Shown piece by piece: positions 12,478-24,328 of a stretch of 64,000 nucleotides of DNA. Made by a program: the position numbers and the translations under genes. Source of the stretch: Dipteronia dyeriana. Its lineage: Eukaryota > Streptophyta > Magnoliopsida > Sapindales > Sapindaceae. A model generated the notes under the pieces. That model was not told where the DNA came from. It was given only the letters and a program-made list of their open reading frames with translations, and made no database searches. Every line of letters starts with the position of its first letter. Positions within the stretch are counted from its first letter, which is position 1. Location: NCBI GenBank assembly GCA_032871835.1, contig CM065295.1:70178687-70242686 (forward strand), written 5' to 3'.

Positions 12478-12900
12478 GGTGTGTTTTATTGTTAAACCGT
12501 GGTGTGTTTAATTGATTAACCATGGTGTGTTTAATTGAAATCGTTTGGTGTGTTTAATTTATTATCCCTGGTATGTTTAATTTATTGTCATAGTGTGTTT
12601 AATTGGTTTTCCCTCGTGCGTTTAATTTTTTTTTTCATGGTTTGTTGAATGTGGTGTTCCATTGTATTTTTAATGTTGTTTGTATATTGTGTTTAATTGG
12701 TTTGTCATGGTGTGTTTAATGTGTTATGCCCTGGTGTGTTTAATTTAGTGTGTCATGGTGTGTGTAATTGGTTTGTCGTGGTTTGCTTAATGTGGTATGG
12801 CCTGGTGTGTTTAAATTGGTATGGTATGGTGTGTTTAAACCGGTTTACCCATGTGTGTTTAATTGGTTGTCATGTTGTGTTTAATAAATTGTATTCTAAA
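12478..12900 (+). repeat. Minisatellite GGTGTGTTTAAT, left arm
   Basis: About 18 degenerate units of TGGTGTGTTTAATTG with variable spacers (for example near 12478, 12500, 12520, 12547, 12714, 12733, 12804 and 12827). The array ends about 30 bp before the ATG of the transposase frame. The same motif in reverse complement makes up the array downstream of that gene, so the two arrays form long inverted arms round it. Confidence 0.85.
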
Positions 12901-12930
12901 TGTGAGATTTTGGTTTGTTGAAATGCAGGA

Positions 12931-15660
12931 ATGGACCCAACGAAATTGGTAATCACTTATGGTGGCAAATGGATGGGAAACTTTTCCGAGGGTGGTGAAA
13001 CAGTGTTTGTGAAAGTTTGTAAGAATTTGACGTACATTGAGTTGTCCAGGGTTGTACAAAGTGTTGCAAATGTTGACTTAACAAGGTTTAGTATTGAGTT
13101 AAGAACTTTGGTTGATACCGGGGTTAGGCTTAGGCCAGCCCGACAGAAAATTAAAGATGATAGCGATATGGAAATTTTGTAGTGCGATGGTGGACATGTT
13201 CCGGAGGTGTATGTTAGTGTTGTTGAGAAAGTTAATGTACAACCCGGTCATTTGGGTGTTCTACCGTTCAGCTCGTTTATCAAAGTTTTGTACAACAATT
13301 GACAGCACAGTTTCAATCCGGCGGTGGAAGCAACAATGTCTTGGGTTCTATACCAACCACTGATCATGTTTTTCAAACCCCGACTGGAAACCCTGTTATT
13401 TTTGAGGACCCAACAATTAACGAAGTTTTGGCCGAACCTTATAATAAGGATGAGAGTTCGATTCCAGAGTACAATTCCTACAGTGAGTATGGATTAGAGG
13501 ATTTTGATGAAGATTACATTGGTGATGTTGGAAGTTGTGAAGGTGTGAATGATGAGGTAACATATCATCATGGAATGAGTTCGGATTCAGCAGGTGGTGG
13601 TCACAGGGGTCTGTTCCACCGGTTTTTACTGGTCTAAGTCGAGATACATTTGAAGATGGTGGCATTAATGTTTGTGATAGATCCGGAACTCCAGTCTCCT
13701 AACCTTGGATTATTCTTGGAGCTTCAGACTACAGCTTCAAACTAGTTAGAACAGAGGACTCTAGTTACTGTAATCACTTATCCAAATGTGGGTTGTTCGA
13801 AAGCAAAAAAACTTTGAAGCTAGCTTTGCAGGAGTACGCACTAAAGGAGAATTTTGAAATCCATGTTACAAGGTCATGCACGGGTAGATATGAAGTTGGT
13901 TGCAAGGATCCCGAGTGTAAATTTCAATTTCGTGCGGTTAAGATGGAATGTGGGAATTATTGGATAGTTCGAAATTTTAGGAAGAACATAGTTGTACAAT
14001 TGATGACTTGCACAATCGTCATCGACAAGCAAGCGAATGGCTTATTGGTGAAATACTGTCACTGAAACTTACAGTTAGTGGTCAATCTTTGAAACCCCAA
14101 AGAAATCATGACTGATATGCAAGTGGAACACGGACTTAGTTTGCTGTATACAAAGGCATTGAGGACAAAAGGACTTGTTGAACAAAACCTTTTTGGTTCT
14201 CATGATCTTTCATATCAGTTGTTGCCTGCATACTACCACAAATTGAAACACGTCAATCATGGTACTGTAACAACAATAAAACGGACGCTGATAAAAAATT
14301 TGAATATTTTTTTATTGCTTTTAGTGCTTCACTTGTCTGGTTTCAGACGGCCATACGTCCTGCAATTTGCATTGATGCAACTCATTTGAAGGGTAGGTTT
14401 GGCGGTGTCATGTTTATTGCAGCATGCCAAGATACAAACAATCAAGTGTTCCCTCTTGCTTCTGTTGGGGTGATGTTGAATGCGAGGATTCATGGACTTG
14501 GTTTTTAAAGGAGTTGAAAAAGGCAATAGGATGTCCTACGAATTGTATCATCATTTTCGATCGCAGTCCTGCAATCAAGGTAGCTATGGTTAAAGAGTAC
14601 CCTGAAATACCACATGGCCTTTGTGGTTTTCATATGAACATGAACTTGAAGAACAGATTCAAAAGCCATGTTGTATACAAATTGTTCCATGAAGCTTCTA
14701 TGGCACATAGACAAACAGAGTTCTTGGAAAAGATGCGAGAGTTAAGCCGCGTAAACATGCGAGCTTATGAATATCTGATAAGAGTTGACCCTCATAAATG
14801 GTCTCGTGCCTATTGTCCAGTTAGGCGTGATAGGGGGATGACTTCCAATATTGTGGAGTGCATGAACAATTGTTTACGATATGCCCGCCAGTTGCCAATA
14901 ACAACTTTGGTTGAGTACGTTAGAGATATGATGCAGAAATGGTTTCATGAACGTCGTGATGCTGTATCCAGAAATACAACACAACTGTCTCGGTGGGCTA
15001 CTGAGAAATTAACCAAAAAAAAATGAAACATCACATAAGTACACAGTGTGCCCAATAGATCATGTTAATTTCAATGTGAAGGACGGTGAGAAAGATGGCT
15101 TAGTAAACCTTTCAGAGAAGACTTGTACTTGTAGAGAATTTCATAATGAGCTATTGCCTTGTAGTCATGTTAATGATTATATTTAATTATTTTGTAATGA
15201 TTGTCGTTGTAGGAATTGTAAAAAAAAAATTGTCGACTTTTGTTATTATTTCTATAAAACAAGCACCTGGTTGGAAAACTATTCTGGTATCATATTTCTG
15301 GTTGGACACCCAAGCGAAAGGAATACTCCAGAGAAAGTACGTGCAGAAGTTGTTCTTCCACCAGACTGGCGTCCTCAAGCCAGTAGACAGAGAAAGAATA
15401 GGGTTCTGTCTGCAGTCGAGCATGGTCGTAGGAGCAGGTATTGTACTATATGTAAGAAATCTGGGCATAATTGATAAAATTGTGCAAACCCTCATGTCGA
15501 TCAGTAATGCAATGTTCCCAACCCACAAACAAATCCACAACCGCGCCAATGTCGTAAGTGCAAGTCGTGTGGACAAGAGGGATACAACATAAGGACGTGT
15601 CCAACACGGCCATATGATAACCCTACAGATCCAGACAATGTATGTCCCCATAAAATTTTC
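12931..15660 (+). pseudogene. Mutator-like (MULE) transposase, frameshifted
   Basis: Domains follow the MURA order but spread over several frames. An N-terminal segment (12931-13180, ITYGGKW...) is followed by an acidic linker (13299-13637). The MuDR DNA-binding domain comes next (about 13780-13990, F-x-SKK-x-LKLALQEYALKENF then CKDPECKF). The transposase core begins at about 14340 with CIDATHLKG (first catalytic Asp near 14374). It continues in another frame with IIFDRSPAI (second Asp), HGLCGFHMN, and SNIVECMNN (Glu). A SWIM zinc finger (CTCREFHN...LPCSHV, about 15120-15170) and a CX2CX4H zinc knuckle (CTICKKSGHN, about 15435) close the protein. Stops and frameshifts make it non-functional. 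A short intron after the SWIM motif (GT..TTGTAG, about 15169-15213) is possible. The start at 12931 is the first Met of the conserved N-terminal segment. Confidence 0.85.
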
Positions 15661-16084
15661 ATATCAATAAACAACTTTTGGGTTCTTTTTACTAATATAT
15701 TAGTGTCCATTGGAATAAACTGGTTCTTTGTTTACAGCCACGTTAAAACGTGCAAATAATTCAAATGGATGGTTCCTTCTATCAAATGGATGCTTGTGTA
15801 TTTGTTATGGACTTGTAATTGGATTGGAAACTACAATTACGTTTTACTATGCAAGACTTGTAATTTGGTGGTTGTATACTGCTATCAACTACTATCAATT
15901 GGAAATTTGTTGTGTTGCTATCAACTTATTTTGTGTTCATGTAGTTTTATTTTACGAAATGAATTTCATTAGTTAGCGTATATATTTTTTTAAAGTACAT
16001 GCAATGTGATGATTATTCAATTAAGTTGTTCAAAAAAAATTACACAAATGATCCTTCAAAAGTTGATGAAAACATATATTTGAA
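15661..16084. other. MULE 3' flank
   Basis: Noncoding DNA between the transposase frame and the right minisatellite. Two overlapping open frames here have no recognisable domain. Confidence 0.5.
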
Positions 16085-16925
16085 CAGAATGCGTTATTTG
16101 AACAGACGAACAAATTAAACACGTCACTGTCTTTAAATAATTAAACACATCAATGCCCTAAAAATAAAACACACCAGTTGTCACGAATTAAACACACTGG
16201 TGCTATTCAACAAGTAAACACATCAGTGCTATTCAACAAGTAAACACATCAGTGCTATTCAACAAATAAACACACTAGTTGTCACGAATTAAACACACTG
16301 GTGCTATTCAACAAGTAAACACACTGGTGCTATTCAACAAGTAAACACACTGGTGCTATTCAACAAGTAAACACACCAGTACATTAAATATTAAACACAC
16401 CAGTGCCCTAAAAATTAAACACAGCAATGCTATTGAACAATTAAACACACCAGTGCATTAAAAATTAAACACACCAGTGCCCTAAAAATTAAACACACCA
16501 GTGCATTAAAAATTAAACACATCAGTGCCCTAAAAATTAAACACATCAGTACTATTCAACAATTAAACACACCAGTGCATTAAAAATTAAACACCAGTGC
16601 CATAAAAATTAAACACACCAGTGCTATTCAACAATTTAACACACCAGTGTATTAAAAATTAAACATATCAGTGTCCTAAAAATTAAACACACCAGTTCTA
16701 TTCAACAATTAAACACACTAGTGCATTAAAAATTAAATACACCAGTGCCCTAAAAATTAAACACATCAATGCTATTCAACAATTAAACACACCAGTGCAT
16801 TAAAAATTGAACACATTGGTGCTATTCAACAATTAAACACACTGCTGCTATTGGACAGTTAAACACACCCGTGGTATTGGAAAGTTAAACACACCAGTGG
16901 TAAGAAATGAAACACATTGGTGGCA
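16085..16925 (-). repeat. Minisatellite ATTAAACACACC, right arm
   Basis: About 35 units of roughly 24-28 bp built from AAACACACCAGTGC with two spacer types, CCTAAAAATT/ATTAAAAATT and TATTCAACAATT. The core is the reverse complement of GGTGTGTTTAAT in the array at 12478-12900. This array is twice as long and more regular than the left one. Confidence 0.9.
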
Positions 16926-17245
16926 CAAAATTTATACTTGAACATATCCATAACACATCAGTATTTCGATAGGACTCCGTAACATCCATGTACAAAATTA
17001 AAGACATCATTCTTCTGATTTATAAAAAACATCCAAACAAAATAAATCTACTGGTACTCCATTTGCCGTCCATCAGCCTTTGAACCCTTTGTTGTCCATC
17101 CTGGTTGTAAACAAAAACTCCAACGTTGCATAATCCACCTCTGTATAGTAAACAAAACAAACAAACAATGAAACAATTACTTGTTGACAAACTAAAGAAC
17201 ATATCATGAAACACACCAGTTGGTTATTCGAACCTGCAAATTCGT

Positions 17246-17641
17246 CTACAAATCTATAGGAGACTTGTATGGTACACTATTGTTATATATTTGGAATGTC
17301 ATTTCTTTTCGAAAGTCACTCATTTCCTTCTGTCCCCATTTCCAGTTACCCTTCTTAAAATTGAAGTCGTTGCATACTTACAAATAAAAACTCCATAACT
17401 ACATTTGTCAACCTGTTGAGGGATCATTTGATTGCTGGACACCGAAACAGTGAACACAACTCCTCACGGTTTTTCTCTCCTATTTGAAAAGAAACCACAC
17501 TTGTTCATAATACTTGGCAGCAGTTGCCTCAGGGGCATTAGTTGTCTGAAACGCTTGACTTGAATTGATTTAGACTTTGCTCCGGTTGGGTAAAATAGGG
17601 TAATGTGATGGTCAAGCAAATCAACCTTGTATAATATCCAG
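17246..17641 (-). pseudogene. Ulp1-like (C48) peptidase, C-terminal part
   Basis: On the minus strand this begins exactly at the gypsy insertion with WILYKVDLLDHH, the strand after the catalytic His of Ulp1/SENP-type cysteine peptidases (usual H-W-xL-xx-VDL). It continues with the stretch LRQLLPSIMNKCGF and then, in another frame, VDKCSYGVFICKYA, which resembles the catalytic-Cys motif DCG-x-F-x-CKY. The end is FRKEMTFQIYN before a stop at 17246-17248, matching the usual C-terminal helix. The Asp expected after the second strand appears as Tyr (LFYP). Frameshifts and stops break it. It lies convergent to the MULE transposase; Ulp1-like genes are known passengers of some plant MULEs. The rest of the gene is at 29448-29805 and 31815 onward. 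Confidence 0.55.
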
Positions 17642-18568
17642 TGTCGTATGTAAATTTTATCAGACGTACACGTCATCGACATAGAGGATAAAATTGTCAG
17701 GTGGACGTCCAAATAGGCATTCAGAAAATATCCTGCAAGATATCACCAAAGAAGAGAAAGCCCGAGAAAACAAGTATTGAACAAAACCTACTCGGGGTCA
17801 ACTGACGTTATATACTACTCGGGGTCAGTTAAAGATACTCGGGGCTAGTTGATGACATTTTCTACTCGGGATCAGATGACGTCACTCGCTACTAGTTGAT
17901 ATCGTGTTCTACTTGGGACAAACATGAAGAAAACCGAATAAAAAGCCCAACGCGTAGCTCACACGAATCGAGTCATTAAAATACGTAAAGATATCCATAT
18001 CAAAGAGGAATTCCAAGAAGAATAGAATATCAAGCAGAAAGGGTTCCTAATAAGGCAACAATTTTATTTCTTCAAAAAGACTGCGCTATTATAAGAAAAT
18101 AAGTCCTAACTAGACTATATTACTGGAAAGAAGACAATCGAACTATAAGAAAATAAGTCCCATTCGATCTCAATACAAATCTTCAAAACAGGAAAGAAGA
18201 CAAACTACTTCGAACAAGTAAACAATTATAATTAAATACAAAGATCTTTTATTACTTATACAAAGAGGATTAGGGTTCTATGGACATATAAATAGACCCA
18301 TAATCTCGTCACAAAAAAGATAGATACACAGAACATATAAAAAAATACACAGAGAAAAAAGGGAGATCAAGAATTGTAATTATTTTATTCATAGTAGATT
18401 TTGCCTCGGTTGATTATTCAACCACCAGTGGATGTTTCTCTGGTCATCAAAGTTGTACCACGTAAAAACTTACGTCTGATTACTTTCTCCTTCTCTTTCT
18501 CTTTGAGATCATAGCTAAAATCCAAATCTTGTTGGCTTTTCTTATACATCCAGAAATCGACGTCAACA
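17642..18568 (+). repeat. 5' LTR of the 17.6 kb gypsy element
   Basis: 927 bp, TGTCGTATGT...GACGTCAACA, matching the 3' LTR at 28506-29442. A TATA box TATAAATA lies at 18287-18294, downstream of AGGATTAGGGTTCTATGG. Repeated ACTCGGG motifs fill 17820-17910. Confidence 0.92.
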
Positions 18569-18590
18569 ATTGGCGCTAGAAGGAGGGGCC
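18569..18590 (+). promoter_or_regulatory. Primer-binding site
   Basis: TGGCGCTAGAAGGAGGGG begins two bases after the LTR. The leading TGG pairs with the CCA end of a tRNA. I did not assign the tRNA. Confidence 0.7.
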
Positions 18591-18616
18591 TTGAACCATC
18601 GATTTAATTAAAGGTA

Positions 18617-20300
18617 ATGGCAGGAAGCAGAAGCAGTCCTGAGGATGTCCAAAAATCTCCAGATAACGTCCATGTTGGCAGTAGTTCACGAGATCTTACT
18701 GTAACCATGGAGAACCAACCAACATCCCTTGCGGGGATCCAGCAAGTTCCTCCGACCAGCAAAGACTTGACACAACACTTCCGTAAGGCGCTGCAACTGT
18801 TGGTGGCAGACGCAACAAAGGAAGGAGTTGACCTATTGGCTGTAGAAAAAGTGCAACCTCCTAATCTCCCATCTGCAAGGCTTCGTTCGGTTGTAGTAAG
18901 GCCATAACTAAATACACTGGAAGCTGGAAGGAACTCTGCTCCAATTAATCAGGCTAGACGTGAAACACCTAAAGAGGAACGACCACGCCAGAAACAGAAC
19001 CATGATCAGACAGCCTGTGCCAGACACTGTAAACACAATCGGTATAGGGATCGGTCGTCATCAGAAGATAACGATTGGCACCATCGCAAGCATCATCACG
19101 GAACCATACACCTGTAAGAATCAACCCGTGAAACTCTGCATCAAAGTGAAGAGCCAGAGAGAGGAATGACAATCACCCAACGGTTCAACCATTATGAGAG
19201 TCCGGTGGGAGACAGAGATGTCATAATTCAGAGCCTAACTAGAGAAGTCGAGAACAATATGAGTCAAATGGACACACTGGTCAGACGTTATGGGTACAAC
19301 GATTTATCTGACGACGATTCTGACAGTCTATTCACTAGGGAAATCTTACGGACCTCATTCCCAGAAAGGTTCAGGATACCGCACGTGGAGCAGTTCAAGA
19401 AAGATACAGACCCTAAAAAACAAGTCAGACGCTATAAGAGTGCTATGGCCCAGTATGCCCACATCGATCCTTTACTATGCCTCAACTTTCCACAAACTCT
19501 AGGAGACACAGGCTCAAGATGGTTCGGGAGATTGCCCTCAGAAAGCATCGAAAGCTTTAGTGAACTAAGAAGGAGTTTTTCAAGGCAATTCCTGAGCAGC
19601 GTTCACAGGAAAAAATCAGTGGCTTACCTTTCTAAGATAAAACAAGGAAAAGATGAGTCGTTGAAGAAATACCTGGGGAGATTCAACCAAGCGGTATCAG
19701 AAATCGGCAGTGTAAATGACGAAGCGATAATTGCTGCGTTCATAAATAATCTACAGAATGGACTGCTATCCTTTGACTTAAGAAGAGTCTGTCTAACCAA
19801 ATATTCAGATATGATGGACATGGCGGGAGGATATGCACTAGCCGAAGAAGAAGAATTAGCCACAGGAGGATGCTATATGCATGGAGAAAAACCCGAAAAG
19901 GACGCTGAGTCCAAGGTGCAGAACCAAAAGGGAAAACAGAAAGGAAACAGTAAAGAAAAAAACAAGAACGGGGGAAACGGACGTAATACAGAACAGACCA
20001 TGGAGAAATTCTGAGGTAGATACGCCAACTATACCCTACTTCAGAAAAAGTAGGAGGAAATTTTGGCCATACTGGAAGAGAAAAATCTGGTAAAAGAGCC
20101 TCACCGACAATCTCAGTTTGCTCGGTGAGATACAACCAAATACTATAGATTCCATAAGGAAACCAGTCATGAGACTTCCAAATGTTACCAGCTCAGAGAT
20201 TACATAGAAACCCTCATTCGGGAGGGATATCTTCAGGATGTAATCATGAAAATGGATAAGAGGTCGAAAACAAAGAAATAGATCATAGCCGATCACAGCT
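18617..20300 (+). pseudogene. gag of the Tat-type gypsy element
   Basis: Opens MAGSRSSPEDVQ. A low-complexity N-terminal region is followed by a basic RSSSEDND..HHRKHHH stretch. The capsid-like retrotransposon gag domain (about 19310-19830) contains FPERFRIPHVEQFKKDTDP and WFGRLPSESIESFSELRRSF. A Lys-rich tail follows. Near 20141 is a degraded zinc-knuckle-like motif (YRFHKETSHETSKC; the first Cys of the usual CxFH is Tyr). In-frame stops occur at 18905, 19115 and 20012, all in one frame, so the damage is by substitution. The start was chosen because the same Met opens the homologous gag at 39520. Confidence 0.85.
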
Positions 20301-20437
20301 CTAGTCGAAATCAAAGGGCCAACCTATAGGCCAATGAAGTAATACAAACAATTTTTGGAGAACCATCCACTAGGAGAAGTAACCGAGAGTGAACACAGGA
20401 AATCAGAGAAGCAGTAGAAGTAAGACATAACTTTAAC

Positions 20438-20656
20438 GTGAATTCGGTCGAGCCAGACTCGAAAAGGGTAAAGGAAGGATGTGACCCAATAATATTAACA
20501 GAAGTAGATTCACATGGGGTCGATGTTCAGCCAAATGATGCCCTGGTCATAAGTGCCCACATTGGTCACCGGAAAGTCAAGAGAATCTTGATAGATAATG
20601 GAAGTTCGGTAATCATTCTCAATGTAGCCGTCTACAATCAACTCAGGTTGGACTGA
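20438..20656 (+). pseudogene. Retropepsin-like protease region
   Basis: Contains KRILIDNGSSVIIL, the aspartic protease active-site loop of Tat elements (usual D-x-GSS). It is in the gag frame, so gag and protease were one reading frame. The stop at 20654 and a later frameshift separate it from the RT. Confidence 0.75.
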
Positions 20657-20930
20657 AAGGATCTACAACCTTTTTATACTCCACACAGAGGATTCAGAGG
20701 AATTGAGGTCAGGTCACTCAGGACTGTAAAGATACCCGTAAAGATTGGAGTGACACCTTGTTAGAGAACTGTATTGCTCGACTTCGTGGTGGTAGACTTA
20801 GACAATTGGCCGTATAATACGTTTTGGGTCGGCCATTCTTAAATAAAATTAAGGTCGTAACTGCCACTTATGCATTGATGATCAAGTTTTCGACCGAACA
20901 GGGGTCGATGTGGTCTAGGGATCCCAAGAG

Positions 20931-21895
20931 ATGACCCGAAGAGCTAACCTATCAGTATACAAAGACAAAAATGATAGTGAACAGGTATGCACTTCAACGC
21001 AGTCGAGTCAGAACAAAGAGTTACTGTCATTCGAATTTGATTCAAGAGAAGAGTCGAATGAATCCAAAAATGAACTGGTCAAAGAAATTATCTTGAAAGA
21101 AGATGAACCAGATAAGAAGGTCAAGATCATGGCCAATTTGGAAGGAAAAGTCAAACAAAGCCTCACTGATCTCCTCAAAGAATACAAAGATTTGTTCACT
21201 TGGAGTCATGAAGACATGGTCGGGATAGATGCCTTAATAATATCTCATCATCTCTCGGTAGACCCAATACAAAACCAGTGATACAAAAGAGAAGGTCATT
21301 CAATCTCGAGAGAAGTCAGGCAAACAAACAGGAAGTTAAAAAGCTACTCGCCATATGTTCGATTAGAGAGATCAACTACCCTCAATGGGTAGCTAATGTA
21401 GTCCTTGTCCAAATGAAAAATGGACAATGGAGAATATGCGTAGATTTCACAGATTTGAACAGAGCATGCCCAAAAGACAGTTTTCCACTTCTGATGATAG
21501 ATCATTTGGTGGACGCTACATCAGGCCACGAGTTTCTCAGTTTCATGGACGTCTACTCGGGATATAACCAAATACGGATGAACAAGGCTGACTAGGAAAA
21601 AACAGCATTCACAACTGATCAGGGTTTGTACTGTTACACTGTAATACCTTTCGGGTTAAAAATTACAGGAGCAACATATCAAAGGCTAGTCAACATAATA
21701 TTCGCACGAAAAATAAGAAAGAACATGGAAGTGTACATTGATGACATGCTGACCAAGAGCATCTCGGCAGACAAGCATACCTCAGACCTGCGAGAAACAT
21801 TTGATGTTTTGAGGAGATACCAAATGAAGCTGAATCCGAACAAGTGTTTATTCGGAGTTCCTTCAGGAAGGTTCCTGGGTTTTCAAGTTCACTAA
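20931..21895 (+). pseudogene. Reverse transcriptase region
   Basis: The 20931-21281 segment is the RT-proximal linker (LLKEYKDLFTWSHEDMVGI). A frameshift follows, then RT blocks: WVANVVLVQMKNGQWRICVDF (about 21370-21445), LNRACPKDSFPL, FMDVYSGYNQIRM and, after a stop at 21593, the catalytic VYIDDMLTKS (about 21731). The catalytic YIDD is intact. The wording is typical of the Tat lineage. Confidence 0.85.
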
Positions 21896-22535
21896 AGGGG
21901 AATCGAAGTCAATCTTGAAAAGATCCAAGCCCTGTAGAGAATGACCTCACTAAGGACATTAAAAGAAGTACAGCGCTTAACAGGATGTTTAGCTTTCTTG
22001 GGAATATTCATCTCAAAGGCCACAGACAGATGTGCACCCTTTTTTCAGAGTAATCAAAAAAGGAAAAGGACTCGAATGAAATGAAGAGTGAGAGCAAGCT
22101 TTCTTAAAAATCAAAGTGTACCTGGGGCAGGCTCCTATCCTTTCAAAACCACAAATAGGATAGATACTCCATTTGTACTTATCAATTACAGAACTAGTAG
22201 TAAGCTCAGTCCTAGTCAGAATAGAAGATGAAGTACAGAAGCCAGTATATTACACTAACAAGACACTTTTACCAGCCGAGACCAAGTATTCACAGGCATA
22301 AAAAATGGCCCTAGCATTGGTTTCAGCAGCAAGGAAGCTACGACCATACTTTCACGCTCATACAATCCAGGTTCTCACCGACTGTCCATTGAAGCAAATT
22401 TTACAGAAGCCAGAGATTTCAGGAAGACTAACCTAATGGGCAATCGAGCTAAGTGAATTCAATATCCACTACATCCCTAGGACATCCCTCAAAGGGCAAG
22501 CAGTGGCAGATTTTATAGCAGAGCTTACATAGCCA
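21896..22535 (+). pseudogene. First RNase H region
   Basis: Follows the RT directly. Recognisable blocks are LTGCLAFLGIFISKATDR, KPVYYTNKTLLPAETKY, RKLRPYFHAHTIQVLTDCPL and KPEISGRLT. Several stops replace Gln codons (CAG or CAA to TAG or TAA), and a frameshift lies near 22060. Confidence 0.7.
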
Positions 22536-22553
22536 AACCTGGAAGCAAAAAAG

Positions 22554-23054
22554 ATGTTGGGAAAAAATTTCCCATGGAAATTGTATGTTGATGGCTCTTC
22601 AAACACTCATGGCAGCGGGGCAGGGATCGTAGTATGCACTCTAGAAGAAGATGATGTCGGATGTGCCATGAGGTTTGACTTCAAAGAAACCAATAATCAA
22701 TCCGAGTACGAGGCGCTACTAGCTGGACTCAGAGTCTGCATAGCTCTCAGAACAGATGAAGTCGAGATATTTAGCGATTCACAGGTAGTTGTCAACCAAG
22801 TCCTGGATGAATAACAAGCCAAGGATGAAGGCATGATAGCCTACCGTGACATTGTAAAACAGCTCCTCCAGAAATTCAAAGAATATAGGATTGCCCAGAT
22901 CCCTAGGGAGGAGAATGAAAAGGCAGACACTTTGTCCAAACTAGCATCGGCAACAACCATAATCAGGCCAAAAACTATTTCGGCTGCACATCTCCTCAAA
23001 CCGAGCACACCTGAACCAAAAAACTTAGAAATTTTAGAAATCCGAGACCGCTAG
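22554..23054 (+). pseudogene. Second, archaeal-type RNase H (aRNH)
   Basis: Four acidic positions of the RNase H fold are visible: D in WKLYVDGSS, E in NQSEYEALLAGL, D in EIFSDSQVVVNQV and D in NEKADTLSKLA. A second RNase H directly after the first is a hallmark of Tat-lineage gypsy elements. One in-frame stop lies at 22812. Confidence 0.8.
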
Positions 23055-23083
23055 ATGGTTAGATAACTCAACTGAAAAGATTA

Positions 23084-24328
23084 TTGGAAGAAAGCGTGCT
23101 CCTGGAGGATCCCTTACAAGCAAAACGTAACAGGTATCGATCAACAATATACACGTTGGTTGGAGGAGAATTATACAGAAGGGGGTTTTCCCAAACACTT
23201 CAAAGATGTGTATCAGAGGAAGATGCATATCGGATATTACAGGAAATCCATGGAGGAGTTTGCGAAAACCACAGTAGGGGTAAAAGTTTAGCACACAAGG
23301 TACTCAGGTAAGGCTATTATTGGCCTACTTTATTCTCAGATACACAGCGGTGTTCGGAGAGTTGCAATACTTGCCAAAGGATTGCTAATGATATCCGACA
23401 ACCCCCTGAACAGCTCAGAAACCTCACATCCCCATGGCCATTTTCCATGTGGGGTTTGGATTTAATCGGCCTAATGCCAACTGGGACAGAGGGTGGAGTG
23501 AAGTATGCCATAGTAGCCGTTGACTATTTCAAGAAGTGGGCAGAAGCTGAAGCATTAGTGCACATCACAAAAGCAAATACCATAAATTTTAGGAAAAAGA
23601 ATATACTCTATAGGTTTGGAGTCCCAAACATTATCATCACTGATAATGGCACCCAGTTCGATAACCTGAAATTCAGACAACTGTGCAAGGAGTACCAAAT
23701 TGCCAATTACTATGCCATACATGCCCATCCTCAAACAAACGGGCAGGCTGAAGCAGTAAACAAAATCATTAAGCATACACTCAAAGCAAAGCTGGATGCC
23801 AAGAAAGGAAGTTGGGCTGAAAAACTTCTTGAAGTATTTTGGGCATATCGGACGACAGCAAGAGCGTCAACAGGAGAGACTCCATTCACTTTAGCGTTTG
23901 GAATAGAAGTTGTTATCCCCATAGAAACATCATATGCATCACCACGGGTCAGGCTATATGATGAAGAATAGAATGTTGATATGCTATTACAAAGTATAGA
24001 TGAGCTAGAAGAGAAAATGGAGAAGTCCTGAATACGAAATATGGCATATCAGCAAAGAGTAGCTCGCCACTACAACTCTCATGTTCGGGTTAGAAAATTC
24101 CAACTAGGAGACTTGGTACTCAGAAAGGTGTAATTGAAGACAAAAAATAAAGTTGCAGGTTCCCTGGATGACAAGTGGGAAGGCCCGTACAAATTCGAAG
24201 GAATAGCTGGCCATGGAGCATATTGGATTGCACGACTCAATGGAGGGGTTTTACCCCGACCATGCAATGCCCAATATCTGAAGATTTTCTATCCTTATAT
24301 TATTTTTTGTTTTCTTATTTCTAGTTAG
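23084..24328 (+). pseudogene. Integrase region
   Basis: All in one frame with four stops. A zinc-binding HHCC segment (IHGGVCENHSRGKSL ... SCNTCQRI, about 23247-23385) comes first. The catalytic core has D in WGLDLIG, D in IITDNGTQF and E in NGQAEAVNKIIK. The C-terminal part has RVARHYNSHVRVRKF and KWEGPYKFEG. The DDE triad is intact. The frame ends at 24326. Confidence 0.85.

Noticed and set aside
16085..16925. CRISPR-like regular repeats
   Set aside because: Units are degenerate, spacers are of only two or three recurring kinds and are not unique, and the DNA is plant nuclear; it is a minisatellite.
23034..24267. Minus-strand open frames within the gypsy integrase
   Set aside because: Shadows of the plus-strand integrase, which has the conserved HHCC and DDE motifs.
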